Assembly: GCA_007135505.1 (NCBI GenBank)
Contig: SLIS01000008.1
Span: forward strand, 1-8,904
Direction of reading: 5' to 3'
Origin: Halovivax sp.
Lineage (GTDB): Archaea > Halobacteriota > Halobacteria > Halobacteriales > Natrialbaceae
DNA: 8,904 bases
The translations under genes were made by a program, and so were the position numbers. How positions within the stretch are numbered: the stretch's first letter is position 1; every line of letters begins with the position of its first letter. The notes under the pieces are model-generated. The model made no database searches and was not told the DNA's origin. It saw only the letters and a list, made by a program, of their open reading frames with translations. Of the stretch, positions 1 to 5,259 are shown one piece after another.

Positions 1-640
1 CCCGCCCCATCCGTCCGGACGAGTAGTTGGTGAGGACCCGGACGGGGTCGATGGGCTCACCGGTCGCCCCGGCCGTCACGACGACGTGGGCACCGTCGAG
101 CGGTCGATCGCCGGCCGCGCGAGCGACGGCCGTACAGATCGCCGACTCGGTGGCGATCTTCGCCTTTCCCTCCTCGATGCGTGGATCGACGAACTCGACG
201 CCCCAGGATTCGACGGCGTCGATCGCCGCCAGCACGCCCGGGTGGTCGTACATCGGCTCGTGCATCGCCGGGGCCACGACGACTGGGACGCCCGCCCCGA
301 TCGCGGTCGTCGCCGTCGTCGTCACCGGTGTGTCGTCGATGGCGGCTGCGAGCTTTCCGACGGTGTTCGCCGTCGCCGGGGCGATCAGCAACACGTCCGC
401 CCAGCCGTCCGTCCCGCAGAGTTCGACGTGCTCCGCCTGGCCGGTCAGCTCGGTGACGACGGGGGCCCCCGTCGCGTACTCGATCGCGTCGGGGTGGATG
501 ATGCCGCGAGCGCTGTCGGTCATCACGGCCCGGACCTCGGCACCGCGCCGACGGAGTTCGTGGGCGAGTTCGACGGTCTTGATCGCGGCGATCGACCCCG
601 ACACCCCGACGGCGACGGAGACGCCTTCCAGCATCGACAT
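1..640 (-). CDS. coaBC: CoaBC, phosphopantothenoylcysteine decarboxylase / phosphopantothenate-cysteine ligase (N-terminal part; runs off the left edge)
   Basis: Bifunctional coenzyme A biosynthesis enzyme. The CoaB half joins cysteine to 4'-phosphopantothenate, and the FMN-dependent CoaC half decarboxylates the product to 4'-phosphopantetheine in the cytoplasm. The 213 visible residues cover the whole CoaC domain (about 1-175) and the first strand of CoaB. Seen: GSIAAIK (15-21) at the flavin site, the expected catalytic His71 in HVEL, APATANT (87-93), PAMHEPMY (124-131), then VVVTAGATGEPIDPVR and NYSSGRMG (187-212), the opening of the CoaB ligase domain. The bacterial ACGD active-site loop is replaced by a DPRIEEGKAK stretch (152-161) with no cysteine; I believe this is usual for archaeal CoaBC, from memory. 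Start: the ATG at 640 is preferred over the ATG two codons later because a TATA-like element lies 30 nt upstream and no Shine-Dalgarno is present. The gene stands alone, 100 bp from the next one. Identification is firm. Confidence 0.95.
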   Translation of the reverse strand, partial: MSMLEGVSVAVGVSGSIAAIKTVELAHELRRRGAEVRAVMTDSARGIIHPDAIEYATGAPVVTELTGQAEHVELCGTDGWADVLLIAPATANTVGKLAAAIDDTPVTTTATTAIGAGVPVVVAPAMHEPMYDHPGVLAAIDAVESWGVEFVDPRIEEGKAKIATESAICTAVARAAGDRPLDGAHVVVTAGATGEPIDPVRVLTNYSSGRMGR

Positions 641-667
641 TCGACCCGAGGTTACGGCCCGGACGGG

Positions 668-672
668 TTAAA
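668..672 (-). promoter_or_regulatory. TATA-like element of coaBC
   Basis: The minus-strand TTTAA sits in an otherwise GC-rich spacer, centred 30 nt upstream of the coaBC ATG. No ribosome binding site lies between, which fits an archaeal TATA box driving a leaderless or nearly leaderless transcript. The call rests on position and composition only. Confidence 0.4.
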
Positions 673-740
673 CGTTGACCTCTCGAACGATGCCAGTGTC
701 AGTCGATCACGACCATTGACGTGCGGTGACGCTCTGATCG

Positions 741-1508
741 CTAGCTATTTTCGAGGACTTCCGCCGCGTTGTCACGCGGCCGGTAGCCGAGTCCCGCCGC
801 CGCCTCGACGGTCGAGAAGTATCGATCGTCGTTTCGAGAGACGATGTGACAGGTAAGCGGCGACTCGACGATGGGTTCGGTTACGGCCCGTCGAATGGCG
901 TCCCGGCAATCTCGTGGACTGAGGTACATCGCGCGAGCGAAGTGGGCGTGCTCGGCCGGCTCGTCCTGGGTCTCTCTGAGTTCAGCCGGCTCGAGCAACC
1001 AGCCGATGCGAAGGTTGACGACCGTCAGGTCGTGTCGGTCGGCCGCGTAGGCGCCGAGTGCCTCGCCGGTCACTTTACTGATGCCGTAGTACGAGTCCGG
1101 CCGCGCCGGCTCGTCCGGGGAAACCGGACGCGGCCGGTCGACGAGGGACTCGGGTTCCGACGGATCGGCCGCGTTGTACATGTGGACGACGTGGTTGGTA
1201 CTCGCGAAGACGACCCGGTCGACGCCGCACTCGACCGCCGCCCGGTAGGCGTTGTACGTCCCTTCGATGTTCGGCTCGACGACGTCGTCCCACTCGGCGA
1301 ACGGCGACGAGTTCGCCGCCAGGTGGACGAGCACGTCGTGGCCGTCGAGGACGTCGACGAACCGCTCTCGATCCGTCACGTCGAGCCGGACGACGTCTAC
1401 GTCGTCGTCGGACCCTCGAGCCAGGACGGTCGTCTCGTGATCGTCGAGCGCCTCGAGCGCCTGTTCCCCGACCGAGCCGGTACCACCGGTGATCGCTACC
1501 TTGGCCAT
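741..1508 (-). CDS. NAD(P)-dependent extended SDR (GalE-like epimerase/dehydratase; uronate dehydrogenase / Azf-like subgroup)
   Basis: A 255-aa extended short-chain dehydrogenase, probably acting on a sugar or sugar acid in the cytoplasm. Seen: an N-terminal Rossmann motif TGGTGSVG (7-14), DVT (43-45) after the third strand, HLAA (62-65), FASTNHVV (101-108), the catalytic pair Tyr141/Lys145 in YYGISK, and NLRIGW (165-170). The S-T-N-H-V-V stretch and overall length resemble uronate dehydrogenases and the haloarchaeal NAD-dependent glucose-6-phosphate dehydrogenase Azf, as I recall them. However, strand 2 ends in Ala-Arg (30-31) rather than an acidic residue, so NADP use is possible and I do not assign either name. 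Start: the frame stays open to 1754, but the ATG at 1508 opens the Rossmann strand directly and has a TATA-like box 27 nt upstream, so the upstream 82 codons are rejected. It stands as a single gene. The family is certain; the substrate is unknown. Confidence 0.9.
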   Translation of the reverse strand: MAKVAITGGTGSVGEQALEALDDHETTVLARGSDDDVDVVRLDVTDRERFVDVLDGHDVLVHLAANSSPFAEWDDVVEPNIEGTYNAYRAAVECGVDRVVFASTNHVVHMYNAADPSEPESLVDRPRPVSPDEPARPDSYYGISKVTGEALGAYAADRHDLTVVNLRIGWLLEPAELRETQDEPAEHAHFARAMYLSPRDCRDAIRRAVTEPIVESPLTCHIVSRNDDRYFSTVEAAAGLGYRPRDNAAEVLENS

Positions 1509-1532
1509 GGGTGGGGTACGGGCTCCGGGCGG

Positions 1533-1538
1533 AATAAA
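1533..1538 (-). promoter_or_regulatory. TATA-like element of the SDR gene
   Basis: The minus-strand TTTATT is centred about 27.5 nt upstream of the ATG at 1508, the usual TATA distance for a haloarchaeal leaderless mRNA. It is the only AT-rich hexamer in this spacer and it also supports the choice of start codon. Confidence 0.5.
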
Positions 1539-1611
1539 CGCTACCCGGAGTGTGAACACAGCCGGTCTCCGCAGCCGGCGACCGACCCGCCTCGTCACGT
1601 CCTGGGCCAGC

Positions 1612-2346
1612 TCAGTCGCGCTCGACGCTCGGGTGCATCGTCGGGTTCCGGTCGTTCGGGTCCGCGAGATACGAACGCAGCGCCGCTCTGGCCCGCTCGT
1701 CGCGCTCGCGTCGCTCGGCGTCGTCGATCTCTTCACAGGCCGGCGGGACGGCACGGTCGCGCCCGGTGAAGTACCCCTCGGGGGCGACCCAGTCGTGATA
1801 GAACGGCGTCTCGCTGTCCTGGATGGCCGCGAGTGCGACCCGGGCGCCGTGGCCGGCTGCGACGATCGTCTGGTGCGGTTCGCCCGCGACCCGACCCGCG
1901 GCGTAGACGCCGTCGACGGCCGTCCGACCCGACTCGTCGACGTCGACGACGTACTTGCTCCCGCGCTGGATCCGGCCCACGTCGAGCGGGGTCAGGAACT
2001 CGCTATCGGGCCAGGAGGCCGCGATCACCCGGCGCGACTCGTAGGCCCCGTCCTCGCCACGGACGTCGAAGCCGGCCGCGAAATCACTCTCGACGCGCGC
2101 GGCGACCGCGCGGATCCGATCCGACTCGAACGCACAGCCCGCCCGCTCGGCCTGGTCGCGGATCATATCGAGGTACGTTCGCGCGTCGATTCCGGCCGGA
2201 AACCCCGGATAGTTCTCGAGACTCGCGTTTCGAGCGAGGATCGACTCGTCGGCGGAGACGACGAGGGTGTCGAGGCCCGCACGACCGGTGAAGATCGCCG
2301 CCGAGAGCCCCGCGACCCCGCCACCGACGATGAGGACGTCGTGCAT
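1612..2346 (-). CDS. Reduced thioredoxin-reductase-like FAD protein without NADPH domain or CxxC
   Basis: A 244-aa flavoprotein of the pyridine-nucleotide-disulfide oxidoreductase superfamily. Seen: an FAD dinucleotide fold LIVGGGVAGLSAA (5-17), the thioredoxin-reductase-type ENYPGFP (44-50) followed by a helix, and a C-terminal FAD motif GVYAAGRVAGEPHQTIVAAG (146-165). A normal thioredoxin reductase is about 310-330 aa. Here the middle NADPH-binding domain and its redox CxxC are absent: the only cysteines are Cys71 and Cys204. The family's Asp in the C-terminal AAGD motif is Arg152. A charged tail of about 55 residues (190-244), rich in Asp, Glu and Arg, follows the FAD core. It may receive electrons from a partner protein or act on a non-thioredoxin substrate; the reaction is unknown. 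The start ATG at 2346 opens the FAD strand at once. The promoter is unclear, with only a weak GATACC about 33 nt upstream. It is divergent from the SRPBCC gene across a 92-bp spacer. Confidence 0.85.
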   Translation of the reverse strand: MHDVLIVGGGVAGLSAAIFTGRAGLDTLVVSADESILARNASLENYPGFPAGIDARTYLDMIRDQAERAGCAFESDRIRAVAARVESDFAAGFDVRGEDGAYESRRVIAASWPDSEFLTPLDVGRIQRGSKYVVDVDESGRTAVDGVYAAGRVAGEPHQTIVAAGHGARVALAAIQDSETPFYHDWVAPEGYFTGRDRAVPPACEEIDDAERRERDERARAALRSYLADPNDRNPTMHPSVERD

Positions 2347-2408
2347 GGTCGGTCGATGGGCGGCCCCGGTGACAACGGTATCGGTTCGCGGGCCGGAGAG
2401 TCGGGAAG

Positions 2409-2414
2409 ATTTAC
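2409..2414 (+). promoter_or_regulatory. TATA-like element of the SRPBCC gene
   Basis: ATTTAC on the plus strand is centred about 27.5 nt before the GTG at 2439, with no Shine-Dalgarno between. This fits a leaderless transcript beginning at the GTG and argues for that start over the out-of-frame ATG at 2429. Confidence 0.5.
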
Positions 2415-2438
2415 CGTGGTCGACGCGAATGCGGGGTC

Positions 2439-2972
2439 GTGGACCGGATCCTGCTCAGTACGATCGTCAATCGCGATCCGGAAACCGTCTTCGAGGCGGT
2501 CCGGGCCTTTCCCGACTATCCGACCTACGCGAAGCACTTGGACAGCGTCACCGCGACGGGCTCCGGCGGCGCCGGGACCCGGTACGCCCTTCACTTCTCG
2601 TGGTGGAAACTCTCCTACACCGTCAACTCCGAAGTAATCGAAGTCGAGGAACCGAATCGGCTCGCCTGGCGACTCACCGCCGACCTCGACGCAACCGGTG
2701 AGTGGCGCGTCGAGGGACTTTCGGCGGACGAACACGACGGCGATGGGCCGGCGAGTCGACTCTACTTCGAAGTTCGGTTCGACCCTCACTCGGCCGACCC
2801 GGACGCGGTCAGCCTTCCCCGATTCGTCTCGCTCGACTGGGTCGTTCGGCGGATTCGGCCGCGCCTGTACGACGAGGCCGAACGCGTCCTCAGCCGGCTC
2901 GTCGCCGACCTCGAGGGCTCGCCTCGCGATATCGACCTGGTCGTCCACGACGCGCCCGGTGACGGGAACTGA
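2439..2972 (+). CDS. SRPBCC (START / polyketide-cyclase-like) ligand-binding protein
   Basis: A 177-aa soluble protein of the SRPBCC fold, the family that includes COQ10-type quinone-binding proteins and polyketide cyclases. The fold forms a cavity that holds a hydrophobic ligand. Seen: an opening strand ILLSTIVNRDPETVFEAVRA followed by FPDYPTYAKHLDSV (about 24-37), the usual helix-grip start; then alternating strands including TRYALHFSWWKLSYTVNSEV and EEPNRLAWRL (66-75), and a long C-terminal helix around 133-160. No catalytic motif can be assigned and there is no signal peptide or membrane segment. The start is GTG, chosen because the fold begins immediately and a TATA-like element sits 27 nt upstream. 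It is the only plus-strand gene in the window and is convergent with the M42 peptidase. The fold is confident; ligand and role are unknown. Confidence 0.85.
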   Translation: MDRILLSTIVNRDPETVFEAVRAFPDYPTYAKHLDSVTATGSGGAGTRYALHFSWWKLSYTVNSEVIEVEEPNRLAWRLTADLDATGEWRVEGLSADEHDGDGPASRLYFEVRFDPHSADPDAVSLPRFVSLDWVVRRIRPRLYDEAERVLSRLVADLEGSPRDIDLVVHDAPGDGN

Positions 2973-3006
2973 TCGAACCGGCGGTCGGTGGGGCTGGGAG
3001 CGACTG

Positions 3007-3037
3007 TTCGTCGTTCTGAGACGTGTGGTCTGACGAA
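3007..3037. other. Possible bulged stem-loop in the convergent spacer
   Basis: The 135-bp spacer between the convergent SRPBCC and M42 genes holds TTCGTC paired with GACGAA, plus an inner AGAC/GTCT pair around a GTGTG loop. Together they form a 10-bp stem with a 6-nt bulge on one side. Its place between two converging stop codons would suit a terminator, but no T-rich run follows on either strand, so it may be chance. Nothing else was seen in this spacer. Confidence 0.2.
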
Positions 3038-3107
3038 GGGACATTGGGGCCGATCCGATCCCGGATTCGCGCGAGTGACCCGTCGTGGCGATTCACCGTC
3101 GGCCTGG

Positions 3108-4175
3108 TCAGTACGTGTAGTCGTGGTCGCCGGTTTCGCTCTCGAGGAACGCCGAAAGCAGGTCGACGGTCGCTTCGACGTCGTCTCGATGTGCCATCTC
3201 CGTGACTGTGTGGAGGTACCGCGTCGGAATAGACAGGGCGCCGACGGGTTTCGCACCGTAGGTGTGCTGGAAGCCGGCCGTGTCGGTGCCGCCAGCCGGG
3301 AGTATCTCCGTCTGGTGGGTGATCTCCTCGGATTCGGCGACCTCGCGCATTCGACGGTGGACTTTTGGACTCGTGATGACGCTGCTGTCTTTGAGCTTGA
3401 TCGCCGTGCCCTCGCCGAGCCGGGTCACGTGCTCGCCCTCGTCGAACTCGGGGACGTCGTTCGCCACCGTCACGTCGAGGGCGACCGCGAGATCGGGATC
3501 GACGTCGACGCCGAGGGCCCGTGCACCACGGAGGCCGACTTCCTCCTGGACGGTCGCACAGAAGTGGAGCGTGACGGCCGGGTCTTCGATCATTTTGGCG
3601 GCCTCCAGCATCGCGTAGAGGCAGATCCGATCGTCGAGTGCCTTGCCGGTGACGGTCTCGCCGACGAACGCGGTCGTCTGATCCATCGTGACCAGGTCAC
3701 CAGGGGAGACGCGTTCGTTCGCCTCCTCGTAGGGCAGTCCCAGGTCGACGTACACGTCCTCGACCTCCGGTGGCGACTCGCGGTCCTCGGGATCGAGCGT
3801 GTGCGGCGGCGGTGATCCGATGACACCCTGAACGTCGCCGTCGTCGGTGTGGACGGTCACGCGCTGGGCCTTCAGTACGCGGGCGTCCCAGCCGCCCAGT
3901 GGATCGAGTTCCAGAAAGCCGCCGCTTCCCTCGTCGCCCTCGACGTGACTGACCATGAACCCGATCTCGTCCATGTGGGCTGCGATCGCGACCGAGTAGT
4001 CCGCGTCGCCCTCGATCGTCCCGACCACGTTGCCCATCGCGTCTGTTCGAACGTGATCCACGGCCGCGGACAGTTCATCGAGAACGACCGCCCGAATCCG
4101 GTCTTCGTACCCGGGAACGCCGCTCGTCTCGGTCAATTCGGCGACCAGTTCCTCGTCGAGTGTGTGGGGAGCCAT
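3108..4175 (-). CDS. M42 family metallo-aminopeptidase
   Basis: A 355-aa cytoplasmic peptidase of the M42 (glutamyl aminopeptidase / TET-like) family, which removes N-terminal residues from peptides and typically forms large tetrahedral assemblies. All expected active-site residues are visible: the ligand His67 and adjacent Asp69 in AAHMDEIG, the bridging Asp181 in GKALDDR, the catalytic Glu211 with ligand Glu212 in VQEEVG, Asp234 in ALDVT, and the last ligand His322 in PTRYLHT. TSGVPGYE (17-24) is the usual family opening. The dimerisation-type beta domain lies between about 75 and 165 and contains GVIGSPPPHTL (117-127). The ATG at 4175 gives the normal family length, and a TATA-like element lies 29 nt upstream. 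It is transcribed alone. With a peptide importer encoded nearby in the same orientation, a role in breaking down imported peptides is plausible, but that is inference. Confidence 0.95.
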   Translation of the reverse strand: MAPHTLDEELVAELTETSGVPGYEDRIRAVVLDELSAAVDHVRTDAMGNVVGTIEGDADYSVAIAAHMDEIGFMVSHVEGDEGSGGFLELDPLGGWDARVLKAQRVTVHTDDGDVQGVIGSPPPHTLDPEDRESPPEVEDVYVDLGLPYEEANERVSPGDLVTMDQTTAFVGETVTGKALDDRICLYAMLEAAKMIEDPAVTLHFCATVQEEVGLRGARALGVDVDPDLAVALDVTVANDVPEFDEGEHVTRLGEGTAIKLKDSSVITSPKVHRRMREVAESEEITHQTEILPAGGTDTAGFQHTYGAKPVGALSIPTRYLHTVTEMAHRDDVEATVDLLSAFLESETGDHDYTY

Positions 4176-4200
4176 GACAGTGTCTCACCGGTCGAGAACC

Positions 4201-4207
4201 AAAAGTA
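4201..4207 (-). promoter_or_regulatory. TATA-like element of the M42 peptidase gene
   Basis: The minus-strand TACTTTT is centred 29 nt upstream of the ATG at 4175. The 8-bp palindrome GGATATCC (4211-4218) lies just upstream, where TFB or a regulator could bind; its role is unproven. The spacer to the next gene is only 89 bp, so this element and the preceding gene's 3' end fill it. Confidence 0.45.
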
Positions 4208-4264
4208 CGCGGATATCCCGCTTTCGTTACTGCGATTGTATCGACTCCTGTTCAGCTAGATGGG

Positions 4265-4786
4265 TTACGTGCTCGACTTCGAGAGCAACGGCGCGTACTC
4301 CTCGTGTTCGAACGTACCGAGGGTGGTTCCGTCGATCGTTTTCACGTGCGTGTAGAGGACTCCCTCGTCCTCGGCCGATGCGGCCATTCCCGGCGCCAGA
4401 ACCGTGTCGTATCGACACGCGATCAGGATCGATCGTTCTCGCTCCGGGTCGATCAACTCCGTGACCACGTACATGAACTTCTCGACTTCGGTCCCGTAGG
4501 CCAGGTACTCGGTGAACGCGTCGCTGTCGAACATGTCGGTGAATCGCTCGGCGTGGTTGTTCGGAATGATGTGGACGAGTCCGAACTCGTCGTCGTCCCC
4601 CATGTCGCGACTGACAGCGTCGGTGTGTGCGGCCATGACGGTGACCACGTCCCAGCCGTCCTCGCGTCGGTCCTCGGCGATCGCCTCCATGTCCTCGAGC
4701 GTCTGTTTCCACGTGTTCGAGTGCACACCCTGCGGATCGCTTCGCCGTTCGGTCCATCGATCCATCGCATCCGCATCGTCTGGCAT
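4265..4786 (-). CDS. Conserved-looking haloarchaeal protein of unknown function
   Basis: A 173-aa acidic soluble protein that I cannot place in a characterised family. Seen: an N-terminal helix with NTWKQTLEDMEAIAEDRRED (24-43), then WDVVTVMAAHTDAV (45-58), a turn rich in Asp (62-66), FGLVHIIPNNHAERF (68-82), a central alpha/beta stretch around 90-135 containing YVVTELIDPERERSILIACR (106-125), and a C-terminal strand pair ending in FEHEEYAPLL (159-168). There is no signal peptide, membrane helix or metal motif. It faintly resembles small haloarchaeal DUF families (possibly DUF7529, from memory and unverified). The single ATG at 4786 has a TATA-like box 27 nt upstream and no Shine-Dalgarno, so it is probably a leaderless gene of its own rather than part of the transporter operon, whose last stop codon lies only 51 bp upstream. 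Codon use and acidity match its neighbours, which supports a real gene. Confidence 0.8.
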   Translation of the reverse strand: MPDDADAMDRWTERRSDPQGVHSNTWKQTLEDMEAIAEDRREDGWDVVTVMAAHTDAVSRDMGDDDEFGLVHIIPNNHAERFTDMFDSDAFTEYLAYGTEVEKFMYVVTELIDPERERSILIACRYDTVLAPGMAASAEDEGVLYTHVKTIDGTTLGTFEHEEYAPLLSKSST

Positions 4787-4810
4787 ACCCGACCATCGGC
4801 GGAGAAGCCG

Positions 4811-4816
4811 GATAAC
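4811..4816 (-). promoter_or_regulatory. TATA-like element of the unknown 173-aa gene
   Basis: The minus-strand GTTATC, just downstream of a GAAAAGA stretch that could serve as the TFB recognition element, is centred 27.5 nt upstream of the ATG at 4786. It lies in the 51-bp spacer after the membrane-protein stop codon, so the transporter operon probably ends there and a new transcript begins. Confidence 0.45.
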
Positions 4817-4837
4817 TCTTTTCGGCGCCGACGCGGC

Positions 4838-5257
4838 TCAGCCGATTCCGACGGCCGTCTCCAGGACGAACGACAGAGCCAGCACCAGGATACTGCTCAC
4901 CAGGAGCTTTCCCGCCTCGGTCATCCGGTCGCCGGGTGCGGGTGGTCGAATCCACCTCGCGGGTGGCGTGCTTCGCGCGACGGACTGGATCCGCGAGGTC
5001 GACCCTACCGGATCGGCCGGGTCGTCTAGCTCGTCGGGTGACGACGGCCACAGCCTGACGGTCGCGTAGGCGAGAATCCCCCACCCGGCGAGGAACAGAA
5101 AGACGTTGCCGCGGACGAAGCCACCCCCGGTTACGATGCCGAGCGTCATTGTGAGGACGGCCGTCAGCGCCGTCACCACCCCCGCGTACGTGAGCGTGTC
5201 GATCCAGATGCGGCCCACGTTCGCCACCCGATCGCGGACCGAATCGGTGCCGGCCAT
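4838..5257 (-). CDS. Small three-helix membrane protein of unknown function, last gene of the peptide-transporter operon
   Basis: A protein of 139-141 aa with three predicted membrane segments. Counting from the GTG at 5263, they are at about 24-46 (TLTYAGVVTALTAVL...), 52-72 (GNVFLFLAGWGILAYATVRLW) and 117-138 (KLLVSSILVLALSFVLETAV). A hydrophilic loop of about 45 residues with many Pro, Asp and Arg separates helices 2 and 3. GGG (46-48) marks the turn between helices 1 and 2. I know no function; it is not a known part of Dpp/Opp transporters. Two starts are possible: the ATG at 5257, two bases after the dppF stop, or the GTG at 5263, whose GTGA overlaps that stop by 4 nt. I chose the ATG because it is the stronger start codon, but neither has a clear Shine-Dalgarno. 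The tight junction implies translation coupled to dppF. A related haloarchaeal DUF family (perhaps DUF7555, from memory) may exist. Confidence 0.75.
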   Translation of the reverse strand: MAGTDSVRDRVANVGRIWIDTLTYAGVVTALTAVLTMTLGIVTGGGFVRGNVFLFLAGWGILAYATVRLWPSSPDELDDPADPVGSTSRIQSVARSTPPARWIRPPAPGDRMTEAGKLLVSSILVLALSFVLETAVGIG

Positions 5258-5259
5258 CG

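Noticed and set aside
1509..1754. N-terminal extension of the SDR gene to a start at 1754
   Set aside because: The added 82 residues are Arg/Thr-rich, would overlap the 3' end of the flavoprotein gene and contain the SDR gene's own TATA-like element. The Rossmann fold starts exactly at the ATG at 1508.
846..1769. Open plus-strand frame of about 307 codons opposite the SDR gene
   Set aside because: Its translation is Arg/Val-rich with no recognisable motif and it lies antisense to a gene with clear Rossmann and YxxxK motifs. Such shadows are typical of GC-rich haloarchaeal DNA.
2429..2431. ATG at 2429 as the start of the SRPBCC gene
   Set aside because: It is out of frame with the SRPBCC coding sequence; the GTG at 2439 begins the domain and fits the TATA distance.
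1489..2637. Open plus-strand frame of about 382 codons opposite the flavoprotein gene
   Set aside because: It is longer than the real gene but has no domain signal, and its basic composition is unlike haloarchaeal proteins. The minus-strand frame has intact FAD motifs.
4211..4218. GGATATCC palindrome upstream of the M42 gene as a regulator operator
   Set aside because: Only 8 bp are symmetric, the flanking bases do not pair, and one copy is seen. It is mentioned with the promoter but not called.
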